In this document: positions 11,576 to 20,183 of the stretch, piece after piece | Layout: the number at the start of each line of letters is the position of its first letter | Numbering within the stretch: the stretch's first letter is position 1 | Source of the DNA: Roseomonas populi | GTDB lineage: Bacteria > Pseudomonadota > Alphaproteobacteria > Acetobacterales > Acetobacteraceae | Length of the DNA stretch: 60,065 bases | Assembly (NCBI RefSeq): GCF_024594815.1 | Contig: NZ_JANJOU010000035.1 | Span: 1-60,065 of the forward strand | Direction of reading: 5' to 3' | Notes under the pieces: generated by a model | The model's input: only the letters and a program-made list of their open reading frames with translations | Told to the model about the DNA's origin: nothing | Databases searched by the model: none | Made by a program: the position numbers and the translations under genes

Positions 11576-12691
11576 TCAGGCCGCCAGGGCGGCGTCTTGC
11601 CCGGCCTCGCGGCCAGCGTCCCGGAACATGTCGCGCACGCCCTCCACCCCGGCCTCGATCAGCGGGCGGTAGAAAGATTCGATCGCGGCCAGGGCGGCCT
11701 CTACCGTGTCGGCGGCATTGATGCGGACCCGGAACTCGGCGCTGCCGGGCAGGCCGCGCGAGTACCAGGCGATGTGCTTGCGGGCGAGCCGCAGGCCGGG
11801 ATCCGTGCCGTGGTGCTGGAGCATCGCGGCGTAGTGCTCCATCAGCATGGCGTGCTGGGCTTCCAGCGAGGGCAGCTCCGGCATGCTGCCGGTCGCCAGG
11901 TACTCCGCGACCATGCCCGCCAACCATGGGCGGCCATAGGCGCCGCGGCCGATCATCACGCCGTCGGCGCCGGACTGGCGCAGCGCCTCCTCGGCGTCCT
12001 GCGGGCCAAGGATGTCGCCGTTGACGATTACGGGGATGGAGACGGCGGCCTTCACCTTCGCCACGAAGGCCCAGTCCGCCGTGCCGGTGTAGAGCATCTG
12101 CCGGGTGCGGCCATGCACCGTGACCATCCGGATCCCACATTCCTGCGCGATGCGGGCGAGGTTCGGGGCGTTGAGGCTGCTGTGGTCCCAGCCCATCCGC
12201 ATCTTCAGCGTGACGGGAACGCGCACGGCCTTCACCGTCGCCTCCAGGATCCGGGCGGCCTTCACCTCGTCCCGCATCAGGGCGCTGCCGGCCTGCTGGC
12301 CGATCGCCACCTTCTTCACGGGGCAGCCGAAGTTGATGTCCACCAGCGCGGCGCCGTGGTCCACGGCGAGGCGCGCGGCCTCGGCCATCACCTCCGGCTC
12401 GCAGCCGGCAAGCTGCACGCTGGCGGGGCCGCCGAAGCCGTCCACCTCCGCCATCTTCAGGGTCTGGCGGTTCTCCCGCACCATCGCCTGGCTGGCGATC
12501 ATCTCGCTGACCACCATGGGCGTGCCATGGCGCCGCGAGAGCTGGCGGAAGGGCAGGTCCGTCACACCCGACATGGGGGCGAGGATGACCGGACGCTCGA
12601 TCCGGACATCCCCTAGGACGATCGGGCGCAGCTGCGGGCTGCCGCTGGTATGGGCAACCTCTCCAATGCGTGATGTTGTCGGCATGGGCAT
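11576..12691 (-). CDS. dusB: tRNA-dihydrouridine synthase DusB
   Basis: FMN-dependent enzyme that reduces specific uridines in the tRNA D-loop to dihydrouridine. The 371-residue protein has the TIM-barrel motifs APMSGVTDLPFRQL, VQLAGCEP and INFGCPVKKV, where the Cys is the catalytic acid, and GVMIGRGAYGRPW near the FMN phosphate site. It is the first gene of the dusB-ntrBC-ntrYX string and is divergent from ispDF. The first 20 or so residues are outside the conserved fold, so a slightly later start is possible. Confidence 0.93.
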   Translation of the reverse strand: MPMPTTSRIGEVAHTSGSPQLRPIVLGDVRIERPVILAPMSGVTDLPFRQLSRRHGTPMVVSEMIASQAMVRENRQTLKMAEVDGFGGPASVQLAGCEPEVMAEAARLAVDHGAALVDINFGCPVKKVAIGQQAGSALMRDEVKAARILEATVKAVRVPVTLKMRMGWDHSSLNAPNLARIAQECGIRMVTVHGRTRQMLYTGTADWAFVAKVKAAVSIPVIVNGDILGPQDAEEALRQSGADGVMIGRGAYGRPWLAGMVAEYLATGSMPELPSLEAQHAMLMEHYAAMLQHHGTDPGLRLARKHIAWYSRGLPGSAEFRVRINAADTVEAALAAIESFYRPLIEAGVEGVRDMFRDAGREAGQDAALAA

Positions 12692-12705
12692 CTGCCTATC
12701 AACCG

Positions 12706-12739
12706 GGCAGGCGCCCGGTCAAGCACCATCGCATGATGG
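12706..12739. promoter_or_regulatory. Two small inverted repeats in the dusB-ispDF divergent gap
   Basis: The gap between the divergent starts of dusB and ispDF carries ACCGGG/CCCGGT with a 6-base loop and, a few bases on, ACCATC/GATGGT with a 4-base loop. Their place between two divergent promoters fits an operator or the structured leader of the dusB-ntr operon. No clear -10/-35 pair is visible. Functional assignment is inference. Confidence 0.25.
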
Positions 12740-12840
12740 TCCTGATGCAGTGCGGGAAATGATGGTCCAGCGATTTCCCCGGGCGCTCCGCCGCACTAGT
12801 TTCCGCGGCCATGATGGGGGCCAAGGTGGGAATTCACGGG

Positions 12841-13986
12841 ATGCGGGTTGCGGCGCTGCTGATGGCCGCCGGGCGGGGCGAGCGGCTGGGGGCCACGGAT
12901 TCCAAGCAGTTCCTGCCGCTGCTGGGCCGGCCCGTGCTGCGCCACGCCGCGGAGGCGCTGCTGCGGGACGGGGCGGTGGATGTAATCCAGCCTGTCTGCG
13001 CCGAGGCCGAGCGCGGCCGGGTGGATTCGATCCTGGCCGGGCTGCCCGCCAGGCCCGCCGTGGCGGGCGGCGCCACGCGGCAGGCGAGCGTGCACGCCGG
13101 GCTTGAGGCGTTGGCGGAAGAGGCACCAGGGCTGGTGCTGGTGCACGACGCCGCCCGGCCCGTGGTGCCGGCGGGAACAGTGGCCGCCGTGGTGGCGGCC
13201 CTGGCCGAGGCCGAAGGCGCCATTCCCGCCCAGCCCGTGGCCGACACGTTGAAGCTGGCGGAGGGCGGCGCCATCGCTCGCACCGTGCCGAGGGAGGGGT
13301 TGCACCGGGCGCAGACGCCGCAGGGCTTTCGCTTCCCCCTTCTTCTCGCGCTCCACCGCGCGGCGCCGGAAGGGGCCACCGACGACGCATCCCTGCTGGA
13401 GGCGGCGGGACACGCCGTCCGCCTCGTTCCCGGATCGGAGGACAATGTGAAGATTACCTATCCCGGTGACCTGGAGCGGGTTGAGGCGGCGATGCTGCCG
13501 CGCTTCCTGCCGCGGGTCGGCACCGGCTTCGACGTCCACCGGCTGGTGGAAGGTCGCAAGCTCTTCCTCTGCGGGGTGGAGGTGCCCCACAGCATGGGGC
13601 TGGACGGGCATTCCGACGCCGATGTGGGGCTGCACGCGCTCTGCGATGCCATCTACGGCGCGCTGGCGGAGGGCGACATCGGCCGGCACTTTCCGCCGAG
13701 CCAGATGCAGTGGAAGGACGCGGACAGCACGCAGTTCCTGATCCACGCCGCCGGGCGGATAGCCGCCCGCGGCGGCGTGCTGGCGAATGCGGACGTGACC
13801 CTGATCTGCGAGCGTCCGAAGATCACCCCGCACGCGGCGGCGATGATCGCGAAGGTCGCGGAGCTGCTCGGGGTGCCGGAGGACCGGGTCTCCGTGAAGG
13901 CGACCACGACCGAGCGGCTGGGCTTCCCGGGCCGCGAAGAGGGGATCGCGGCGCAGGCAGCGGTGAGCATCCTGGTGCCGGCCTAG
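12841..13986 (+). CDS. ispDF: Bifunctional IspD/IspF isoprenoid biosynthesis enzyme
   Basis: A fusion enzyme for two steps of the methylerythritol-phosphate pathway: CDP-ME formation (IspD) and MEcPP cyclisation (IspF). The IspD part opens with [20 protein letters not shown], the CTP-binding loop. The IspF part begins near [11 protein letters not shown], with metal ligands in DVH and in the [15 protein letters not shown] segment. The 381-residue length fits alphaproteobacterial IspDF. I prefer the ATG at 12841, directly before the nucleotide-binding strand; an ATG at 12811 would add 10 residues. It shares a CTAG with cutA (13983-13986) that serves as both stops. Confidence 0.93.
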   Translation: MRVAALLMAAGRGERLGATDSKQFLPLLGRPVLRHAAEALLRDGAVDVIQPVCAEAERGRVDSILAGLPARPAVAGGATRQASVHAGLEALAEEAPGLVLVHDAARPVVPAGTVAAVVAALAEAEGAIPAQPVADTLKLAEGGAIARTVPREGLHRAQTPQGFRFPLLLALHRAAPEGATDDASLLEAAGHAVRLVPGSEDNVKITYPGDLERVEAAMLPRFLPRVGTGFDVHRLVEGRKLFLCGVEVPHSMGLDGHSDADVGLHALCDAIYGALAEGDIGRHFPPSQMQWKDADSTQFLIHAAGRIAARGGVLANADVTLICERPKITPHAAAMIAKVAELLGVPEDRVSVKATTTERLGFPGREEGIAAQAAVSILVPA

Positions 13987-14309
13987 GAGACTTCCCCCTT
14001 CAGCCAGGAGAGGTAGTCCGCGTCGCCCTCCGAGATCGGGAGGGCGACGATGCAGGGCGTCGTGTAGGAGTGGAGCGCCCGAACCCGCGCCCGCAACGCC
14101 TCGAAGCGGGAACGGGTGGTCTTGGCGATGAAGGCGCCCTCCTCCGCCTCCTCGATCGCGCCTTCCCAGCGGTAAATCGAAGCGTGGCCAGGCAGGATGT
14201 TCACGCAGGCGGCCAGACGCTCGTCCACCAGGGCGCGGCCGATCCGCCGGGCCTCCGCGGCGTCGGCAGCGGTGACGTAGACGAAAAGCGGGAGCTCGGG
14301 GTCATCCAT
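13983..14309 (-). CDS. cutA: Divalent cation tolerance protein CutA
   Basis: A 108-residue protein of the trimeric CutA1 family, linked to copper tolerance in E. coli but of uncertain biochemical role. Recognisable features are [19 protein letters not shown], the [17 protein letters not shown] strand-loop with the family Trp, and [13 protein letters not shown] near the C-terminus. It begins 7 bases after the deacetylase stop, so the two form a small operon. I start at the ATG at 14309 because the family N-terminus begins shortly after it. Confidence 0.92.
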   Translation of the reverse strand: MDDPELPLFVYVTAADAAEARRIGRALVDERLAACVNILPGHASIYRWEGAIEEAEEGAFIAKTTRSRFEALRARVRALHSYTTPCIVALPISEGDADYLSWLKGEVS

Positions 14310-14316
14310 CGGGGCG

Positions 14317-15453
14317 TCATCCGGCAAGGGCGGGTTGGGGCATGCCTTCCAGCACCGCCTCGCAGGCCTGGACCACCTCCGCGCGCAGCGGGCCAGGGCG
14401 TTGGGCGTCGACGAGCGTGGTGAACCAGTGCTCCGGCGGGTTGCGCCCGGCGGCACGGTCCCACTCCAGCGCGCGCAGCACCGCCTCGGCCGCGGGCGGC
14501 AGGCGATCCGGCACGGGATAAGCGTTCAGCGCGCCCCAGACCGCAGCCCAACAGCGCGAGACGGTCCAGGGATTGTACCCGCCACCGCCCGTGACGATAA
14601 GCCGCGGCACCTCGGCCATCACGGCGCGCACGACCGCCAGATGGCTGTTGTTGGAGAGCGAGAGCCGGGCCAGCGGATCCTCCTCCAGCGCGTCGGCGCC
14701 GCACTGCAACATCACCGCCTGCGGGCGCAGGTGGCGGAGGATGGGGAGGATGGCGTGGTGCAGGACATGCGCCATCTCCGTGTCGTTGAAGCCCTGGGGA
14801 ACGGGGATGTTGCGGGCGTGGCCGCCGGCCCGGTCCGTCAGCCGGCCCGTGAAGGGCCAGCGGCCGGCCTCGTGGACGGAGAGGGTGAAAACACGCGGGT
14901 CGTCGTGGAAGGCAAGCTCCACCCCGTCTCCGTGGTGAGCATCGATGTCGATGTAGAGAGTGTTGGTCAGGCCGAGATCGAGCCACTCCAACAGCCCGAT
15001 GACGGGATCGTTGATGTAGCAGAAGCCCGAGGCGCGGTCCGGCATGGCGTGATGCGTACCGGCACCGGGAACGTGGACGATGCCGCCGCTCAGGGTGAGC
15101 CGCGCAGCGAGGATCGCGCCGCCCGCGCCGGTGGCGGGGCGGCGGAACACCTCCCTGTACACGGGGTTGCCGTGGGCGCCGAGATGGTGGCGCTCCCGCA
15201 CCTCCGGCGGGACGGACCGCTCCTCCTCCGCCCGCTGCAGGGCAGCGACGTAGTCCGGCGTGTGGAAGCGGGCGAGCTGGGTCGGGGTGGCGCGGGGACT
15301 GTCGAGGTAGCGGCGCGGGTCCAGCCAGCCGAGGGCGCGGATCAGGTCCAGCGTCGCGGGCACACGCTGGATGGCCAGGGGGTGCTTCGGGCCATAAGTG
15401 GAGCCGCGATAGACCTCCGACCCGACGAGGAGCGGCAGGCGGCCGCCGCTCAT
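14317..15453 (-). CDS. Histone deacetylase-like (AcuC-family) deacetylase
   Basis: A 378-residue arginase/deacetylase-fold protein. The zinc and catalytic residues are in place: tandem His in GAGTHHAM, Asp/His ligands in DIDAHHGDG, a further Asp in CGADALEEDPL, and the Tyr of GGGGYNPW. Family members remove acetyl groups from lysines of acetyl-CoA synthetase (AcuC) or from polyamines; which applies here is not decidable. It starts 62 bases from the divergent DUF2171-like gene and leads directly into cutA. A Pat-type acetyltransferase is encoded elsewhere in the window, so the deacetylase could oppose it, but this is inference. Confidence 0.88.
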   Translation of the reverse strand: MSGGRLPLLVGSEVYRGSTYGPKHPLAIQRVPATLDLIRALGWLDPRRYLDSPRATPTQLARFHTPDYVAALQRAEEERSVPPEVRERHHLGAHGNPVYREVFRRPATGAGGAILAARLTLSGGIVHVPGAGTHHAMPDRASGFCYINDPVIGLLEWLDLGLTNTLYIDIDAHHGDGVELAFHDDPRVFTLSVHEAGRWPFTGRLTDRAGGHARNIPVPQGFNDTEMAHVLHHAILPILRHLRPQAVMLQCGADALEEDPLARLSLSNNSHLAVVRAVMAEVPRLIVTGGGGYNPWTVSRCWAAVWGALNAYPVPDRLPPAAEAVLRALEWDRAAGRNPPEHWFTTLVDAQRPGPLRAEVVQACEAVLEGMPQPALAG

Positions 15454-15515
15454 TCGCGCATCCCCTGACCCGCGCCGCCGTTATGGGCCCGCACGGGAAC
15501 GGATAGGAGGCCCCG

Positions 15516-15770
15516 ATGGTCGATACGACGCTGATCCGCGAGCACATGCCGGTGGTGGACTGCCGGGGCCGCCATGTGGGCACGGTTGATGATCTGGATG
15601 CCGGACGCATCAAGCTGACCCGGAGCGGCAGCGCCGACGGCCAGCACCATTACATTCCGCTGGCCGAGATCTCCTCCATCGATGACGACAAGGTCACGTC
15701 GCAGCTCAGCCTCGAGGAGATCGAGGCGCTGTTCCGCGACGGGGAGCAGCGCGCGCATACCGAGGGCTGA
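15516..15770 (+). CDS. DUF2171-like / PRC-barrel-like small protein
   Basis: An 84-residue protein with the pattern of DUF2171 proteins: IREHMPVVDCRGRHVGTVDD, then DAGRIKLTRSGSADGQHHYI and a LAEISSIDDDKV strand. This is a small PRC-barrel-like beta fold of unknown function. A strong Shine-Dalgarno AGGAGG sits just before the ATG at 15516. It is divergent from the deacetylase gene and its end meets the thiolase gene 5 bases on. There is no signal peptide or membrane segment. Confidence 0.75.
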   Translation: MVDTTLIREHMPVVDCRGRHVGTVDDLDAGRIKLTRSGSADGQHHYIPLAEISSIDDDKVTSQLSLEEIEALFRDGEQRAHTEG

Positions 15771-15775
15771 TTCGC

Positions 15776-16963
15776 TCAGCGCAGCCTCTCCAGAATGGAC
15801 ACGTAGTTCGCCACGGCGGCGCCGCCCATGTTGAAGACGCCGCCGAGCGTGGCCCCGGGGACCTGCATCGCCCCCGCCTCCCCCGCCAGCTGCATGGCGG
15901 AGAGGACGTGCATGGAGACGCCCGTGGCGCCGATCGGGTGGCCCTTCGACTTCAGGCCGCCGGAGGCGTTCACGGGAAGGCGGCCGTCCTTCTGCACCAT
16001 GCCATCCAGCACCGCACGCGCCCCCTGCCCTTCCGGCACCAGCCCCATGGCCTCGTAGTCGATCAGCTCGGCGATGGTGAAGCAGTCGTGCACCTCGGCG
16101 AAGGAGAGGTCGGAGACGGCGATCCCGGCCGATTCATAGGCGCGGCGCCATGCCTCCCGCGCGCCCTCAAAGCGGGTGATGTCGCGGGCGGAAATCGGCA
16201 TCAGGTCGTTCACCTGCACCGCCGCGCGGAAGCGGATCGCCTTGCCCAGGGTCGCCGCGGTTTCAGCGTCGGTCAGCACCATTGCCGCGGCACCGTCGGA
16301 GACGAGGCTGCAGTCCGTGCGCTTCAGTGGGCCGGCGACGACAGGGTTGCGGTCGCTCTCCCGGCGGCAGAAGTCGTAACCCAGGTCCTTGCGCATTTGA
16401 GCATAGGGGTTGTCCACCCCGTTGCGGTGGTTCTTCGCAGCGATGGCCGCCAGGGCATCGGACTGGTCGCCGTGGCGCTGGAAATAGGCCTCGGCAATAC
16501 GGGCGAAGACGCCGGCGAAGCCTGCGGGGATGTCGCCCTCCTCCTGCCGGTACGCGCAGCCCAGCAGCACGTCCCCGACCTGTGCGCCGGGGATGGCCGT
16601 CATCTTCTCCACCCCGATCACCAGGGCGAAACGGCCGCGGCCGGCGGCCAGGAAGTCCCTCGCGCCGTGAATGGCGGCGGAACCGGTTGCGCAGGCGTTC
16701 TCCAGTCTCGTGGCCGGCTTGAAGCGCAGCTCCGGCAGCGATTGCATCACCAGCGACGAGGGGAAGTCCTGCTTCTGGAAGCCGCCATTGAAGTGGCCAA
16801 CATAGATCGCATCCACCTCGACGGGGGCGATGCCCGCGTCCTCGATGGCGGCGCGGGCCACGCGCCCGATCAACGCCTCGGCGTCCGGCGCGTCCTCCAG
16901 CCGGCCGAAGGGCGTGTGTGCCCAGCCGACAATGCAGGTTCCGTTCTCGTCCATTCCGGCCAT
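15776..16963 (-). CDS. SCP2-type thiolase (acetyl-CoA acetyltransferase family)
   Basis: A 395-residue thiolase-fold protein. The nucleophile Cys is in ENACATGSAA near residue 90, and the catalytic His is in NASGGLKSKGHPIGATG. EVHDCFTIAELIDYEAMGL and a C-terminal GGVFNMGGAAV in place of the usual CxG motif place it with SCP2/SCPx-type thiolases rather than FadA or PhaA. The likely reaction is thiolytic cleavage or condensation of an acyl-CoA; the substrate is unknown. A GGGAGG lies 9 bases before the ATG at 16963. The gene stands alone between convergent and same-strand neighbours. Confidence 0.85.
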   Translation of the reverse strand: MAGMDENGTCIVGWAHTPFGRLEDAPDAEALIGRVARAAIEDAGIAPVEVDAIYVGHFNGGFQKQDFPSSLVMQSLPELRFKPATRLENACATGSAAIHGARDFLAAGRGRFALVIGVEKMTAIPGAQVGDVLLGCAYRQEEGDIPAGFAGVFARIAEAYFQRHGDQSDALAAIAAKNHRNGVDNPYAQMRKDLGYDFCRRESDRNPVVAGPLKRTDCSLVSDGAAAMVLTDAETAATLGKAIRFRAAVQVNDLMPISARDITRFEGAREAWRRAYESAGIAVSDLSFAEVHDCFTIAELIDYEAMGLVPEGQGARAVLDGMVQKDGRLPVNASGGLKSKGHPIGATGVSMHVLSAMQLAGEAGAMQVPGATLGGVFNMGGAAVANYVSILERLR

Positions 16964-17025
16964 GGCGCCCGTCCTCCCTTTTCAGAGAAGAGGATAAGCA
17001 CTCGACCCGGCCGGTTCCATCGGCC

Positions 17026-17862
17026 TCAGCCCTTGAAGAGGCTGAGCAGGCCCTGGGGTGACTGGTTGGCGATGCCCAGCGCCTGAGTGCCGAGCTGCTG
17101 CTTGATCTGCAGGGCCTGGAGCTGCGCGCTCTCCTTCGCCAGGTCGGCGTCGATGAGCGAGCCGAGGCCGGTGTTCAGGGAGTCGAGTTTCTCCTTGTTG
17201 TAGCTCATCTGGTTCTCGAGGTAGTTCGAGGCGTTGCCGAAGGTGTTCAGCGCCGTGTTCACCGCCGTCATGGTGGTGGTGAAATTACCGCCGGAGGCCA
17301 GGGCCGAGGCGGCAGCAGCGGCATCGGTGGGCGCTGCGGCAACGACGAGGGTGCCGGCGCCCTCCACAGCCGTGAGGGTGTAGAGCGTTGCCTGCTCGTT
17401 TCGGGTCGTGGCAATGTTGCCGCCGCCGGCGCCGGTCGAGGTGGTGAGCAGGGTGCGGCCGTTATAGGTCGCGTCGGAAATGAAGTTCTGCACCTGGGTG
17501 CGGAGGGAGTCGTACTGCGATTGGTACTGCGAGCGCTGGCTGTCCGAGAGGGTGCCGTCCGCCAGCTTCACCAGCACGCCGCGTAGCTCGGTCATGGTGT
17601 CCGAGACCTTGTTCAGGCCGGCGAGCGTCGTGTCCAGGATACCCTGTACGCTTCCCATCTGCTCGTTCGCGGAGGTGAGGCCAGCGATATCGGCCCGCAC
17701 CGTCTGAGCCACGGCGAAGGCTGCGCCGTCGTCCTTTGCGTCGGAGACGCGGTAGCCGGTCGAGATCCGCTTCTGTGTCGCGTTCAGCGCATCATTGGTG
17801 CGGTTCATCGACTGCAGCGCGACCTGCGCGCCGAGGTTCGTATTGACCGAGTTCATCGCCAT
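17026..17862 (-). CDS. Flagellin
   Basis: Filament subunit of 278 residues with both conserved flagellin ends: an N-terminal D0/D1 coiled-coil (NTNLGAQVALQSMNRTNDAL, then RISTGYRVSDAKDDGAAFAV) and a C-terminal D0 ending in QALGIANQSPQGLLSLF. The variable centre (about 140-215) is short and Ala/Thr-rich, as in small alphaproteobacterial flagellins. The ATG at 17862 has a purine-rich GAAGGGAAGA upstream. No other flagellar gene is in the window, so the filament gene is unlinked from any assembly cluster here. No sigma28 or sigma54 promoter was clear upstream. Confidence 0.95.
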   Translation of the reverse strand: MAMNSVNTNLGAQVALQSMNRTNDALNATQKRISTGYRVSDAKDDGAAFAVAQTVRADIAGLTSANEQMGSVQGILDTTLAGLNKVSDTMTELRGVLVKLADGTLSDSQRSQYQSQYDSLRTQVQNFISDATYNGRTLLTTSTGAGGGNIATTRNEQATLYTLTAVEGAGTLVVAAAPTDAAAAASALASGGNFTTTMTAVNTALNTFGNASNYLENQMSYNKEKLDSLNTGLGSLIDADLAKESAQLQALQIKQQLGTQALGIANQSPQGLLSLFKG

Positions 17863-17977
17863 CGGGGTCTTCCCTTCGCGTTGGCGGGTCATCCGCCCTC
17901 GGGGGGAGAGTGACTCCGAGGCGTGAAGGAAAGCTGAAGGCATCGCGATTCGTTGGGATCACGTGCCGTTCGAATCA

Positions 17978-18006
17978 GAAGGCCCCGGCGCGGGGCCGGG
18001 GCCTTC
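17978..18006 (-). terminator. Hairpin terminator after the double cold-shock gene
   Basis: GAAGGCCCCGG at 17978-17988 and CCGGGGCCTTC at 17996-18006 form a perfect 11-base-pair stem with a 7-base loop, 24 bases after the cold-shock gene stop and upstream of the flagellin start. The T tract on the minus strand is poor (TGATTCG), which is common for GC-rich terminators. Confidence 0.65.
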
Positions 18007-18030
18007 CAAGAATCGGCAGGGCTGCCGAAA

Positions 18031-18792
18031 TCAGTCGCCCTTGTACTGCACGGCCTGGCGGCCGCGCTGGCCGTCGCGCACGTCCAGCGCCACCTTCTGG
18101 CCCTGCTGAACGTCCTGCACGCCGGCGCGCTGAAGGACGGAGGAGTGCAGGAACACGTCCTGGCCACCATCGTCCGGGGTCACGAAGCCGAAGCCGCGCA
18201 CCTGGTCGAACCACTTCACCGTGCCGTTCACGGCGTAGGTCGGGCCACCCTCGTCGCGGCCGAAATCGCGGCGCGGGGGACGGTCGCCACCGCCGAACTC
18301 ACGGCGCGGGGCACCGAAGCCACCACCGCCGCCGCCGAAGCCGCCGCCACCGCCGAACTCACGGCGCGGCGGGCGATCCCCGAAGCCGCCACCACCGCCG
18401 CCGAACTCGCGACGCGGCGGGCGATCCCCGAAGCCGCCACCACCGAAGTCACGGCGCGGCGGACGATCCCCGAAGCCACCACCACCGAAGTCACGGCGCG
18501 GCGGACGATCCCCGAAGCCACCGCCACCGCCAGCGCCGCCGCCCGGGCCGGGCTTCAGCTCCACGATGCGGGTCACCAGGCGGCGCCCCTGACGATCCGT
18601 GCCGATCTCGCAGACGAGCTTGTCGCCCGTGTCAGCCGACTGAATGCCGGCCTCGGCCATCGCCGATGCGTGGAAGAACACGTCCTGTCCGTCGGGCCCG
18701 AGCACGAAGCCGAAACCCTTGCGGCCGTTGTACCACTTCACCTCAGCCTCTACGGGCCCGGTGCCACCCTGGGATTCATTCTCGGGGAACAC
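18031..18792 (-). CDS. Double cold-shock-domain protein with Gly/Arg/Phe-rich repeat linker
   Basis: A 253-residue predicted RNA/ssDNA-binding protein. Two cold-shock domains are visible: residues 15-80 with RNP1 GRKGFGFV (23-30) and RNP2 VFFHAS (38-43), and 187-251 with RNP1 RGFGFV (199-204) and RNP2 VFLHSS (213-218). Between them, residues 81-183 are a low-complexity linker built from about five units of the type GGGFGDRPPRRDF, resembling eukaryotic RGG boxes. Double cold-shock proteins are known in Alphaproteobacteria; this long repeat linker is unusual. The only fitting start is a GTG at 18792: a stop codon lies two codons upstream and no Shine-Dalgarno is seen. Confidence 0.9.
   Translation of the reverse strand: MFPENESQGGTGPVEAEVKWYNGRKGFGFVLGPDGQDVFFHASAMAEAGIQSADTGDKLVCEIGTDRQGRRLVTRIVELKPGPGGGAGGGGGFGDRPPRRDFGGGGFGDRPPRRDFGGGGFGDRPPRREFGGGGGGFGDRPPRREFGGGGGFGGGGGGFGAPRREFGGGDRPPRRDFGRDEGGPTYAVNGTVKWFDQVRGFGFVTPDDGGQDVFLHSSVLQRAGVQDVQQGQKVALDVRDGQRGRQAVQYKGD
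18238..18532 (-). repeat. In-frame tandem repeats of the cold-shock protein linker
   Basis: Imperfect 42-base (14-codon) units encode GGGGFGDRPPRRDF-type segments. Two adjacent copies starting at 18445 and 18487 are nearly identical at the DNA level, pointing to recent expansion; copies toward 18300 vary in glycine number and swap Asp for Glu. The repeats stay in frame and are part of the coding sequence. Confidence 0.85.
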
Positions 18793-18872
18793 TGTATCTC
18801 ATTATCCGCATAGATCGGCCCGACGGGATGCAGGACCGGTATCGTCATGCTGGCATGTGCAAGCGAGGAATG

Positions 18873-20183
18873 CTAGCCGAATCGTCGGGGGTCGTAAGGT
18901 TCGATTGCGAAACTTGGGCTTGCCCCGGCGGCCATGGCCGCCGCCGCCTCGCCGCTCCGGGCCGCGGCCACCAGCCCGACATGGCCGTGGCCGAAGGCCA
19001 GGACCACGTCCGGCGTAGCGGCGGAGGGCCCGAGGCAGGGCAGGCCGTCCGGCATGGAGGGGCGGTGGCCCATCCAGAAGCGCACGCGCTCGGTGCCGAG
19101 ACCCTGCGGCAGGCCGGGGAAGGCGCGCAGAAGATGGTCGCGCAGGATCTCCGCACGCTTCCAGTTGGGGGTGGCTTCCAGGCCGGCGATCTCGACCTGA
19201 CCCGAGGCGCGGAGGCCAGCGGCCGTCATGGTAATGCCCATCTTGCCGTCGGACGGCATAACGGGGACCCGGGGCCCCGCCTCGGCCCCCAGCACCACGG
19301 CGTGGTACCCGCGCTCCGTCTCCAGCGGAACGCGGGATCCCGCGGCAGCGGCCAGGGGGCGGGACCGGGCGCCGGCGCAGATTACGGCGCGCTCGGCGGC
19401 CACCTCCCCATCTTCCGTCAGCACGGCCCTGAGCCGGCCGCCCTCGATGCGGAAGCCCTTGGCGGCGGCGCGGCGGAGGGATGCGCCTTCCGCCAGGGCC
19501 TGCCGGACTAGTGCGGCGACGTAGGCGCCAGGATCGGTGCAGTGGCCGCCGGCCTCGAAGAGGGCGCCGAAGCCGTAGCGGGGGGAAAGCTCCGGCTGGA
19601 GCCGGCGCATCTCCTCCGGCCCGATCTCCCGCCAGGAGAGGCCGAGCGCGCGCCGGATGCGGAAGCCCATGGCCTCGGCCTCGAACTCCTCGCGGGAGGG
19701 ATAGACGTACATCAGCCCGTCCTGCCGGATCAGGTCGCCCACCCCGGCCCGCTCCGCGAGCGCCTTGTGGAGTGCCGGGGCCCCCTTCAGCAGGGCATGG
19801 AGGGCGCCGGCGGTCCTGAACACGCGGGCCTCGGTCCAGCCGGAGCGGAGATAGGACAGCAGCCAGGGCAGGACGCGGGGGAGGTAGCGCCACCGAATGG
19901 CGAGCGGGCCGAGCGGGTCCGCCAGGAAGCCCGGCACCTTCTTCCACAGCCCCGGCCCGGCCGGCGGCAGAACGGACATGACGGAAAGCCAGCAGCCGTT
20001 GCCGTAGGAGGCCGCCTGCTCCCCGCCCGGCTCGCCGGGGTCGATGAGCGTGACGCGGAAACCCCTGTCCAGGGCGTGCAGCGCCGTGCAGGCACCGAGG
20101 ATGCCAGCACCGATGACGACGAGGTGCCTCCCCTCCCCGCCCCCGCCTTCCGTGGCGGGGGCCGGGCCGGGCTCAGCCGGCAT
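18873..20183 (-). CDS. FAD-dependent D-amino-acid dehydrogenase/amine oxidase (DadA-like)
   Basis: A 436-residue DAO-superfamily flavoprotein. The dinucleotide-binding motif VVIGAGILGACTALHALDRG begins near residue 21, and the C-terminal FAD contact is GHGHVGL. Overall pattern and length match the DadA branch, which deaminates D-amino acids or related secondary amines and feeds electrons to quinone; the exact amine is unknown. The ATG at 20183 overlaps the end of the FAD-subunit gene by 11 bases, so translation is coupled. A Pro/Gly-rich 18-residue extension precedes the Rossmann fold. Confidence 0.85.
   Translation of the reverse strand: MPAEPGPAPATEGGGGEGRHLVVIGAGILGACTALHALDRGFRVTLIDPGEPGGEQAASYGNGCWLSVMSVLPPAGPGLWKKVPGFLADPLGPLAIRWRYLPRVLPWLLSYLRSGWTEARVFRTAGALHALLKGAPALHKALAERAGVGDLIRQDGLMYVYPSREEFEAEAMGFRIRRALGLSWREIGPEEMRRLQPELSPRYGFGALFEAGGHCTDPGAYVAALVRQALAEGASLRRAAAKGFRIEGGRLRAVLTEDGEVAAERAVICAGARSRPLAAAAGSRVPLETERGYHAVVLGAEAGPRVPVMPSDGKMGITMTAAGLRASGQVEIAGLEATPNWKRAEILRDHLLRAFPGLPQGLGTERVRFWMGHRPSMPDGLPCLGPSAATPDVVLAFGHGHVGLVAAARSGEAAAAMAAGASPSFAIEPYDPRRFG

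Noticed and set aside
8538-11672. Very long open frame on the plus strand opposite ntrY, ntrC and ntrB
   Set aside because: It lies antisense to three clear signalling genes, its translation is low-complexity Arg/Gly/Leu/His-rich and matches nothing. High GC content leaves few stop codons on the opposite strand.
15776-16963. Loss of the C-terminal Cys of the thiolase as a sign of inactivation
   Set aside because: FNMGG at this place matches the HNLG-type ending of SCP2/SCPx thiolases, so it is a family trait.
17863-17975. Search for a sigma54 or sigma28 promoter before flagellin
   Set aside because: A GGCACG sequence occurs, but the matching TTGC at the right spacing does not, and no sigma28 motif was seen.
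18238-18532. Tandem repeats considered as a CRISPR array or minisatellite outside genes
   Set aside because: Units are in frame, have no unique spacers, and encode the Gly/Arg/Phe linker between two cold-shock domains.
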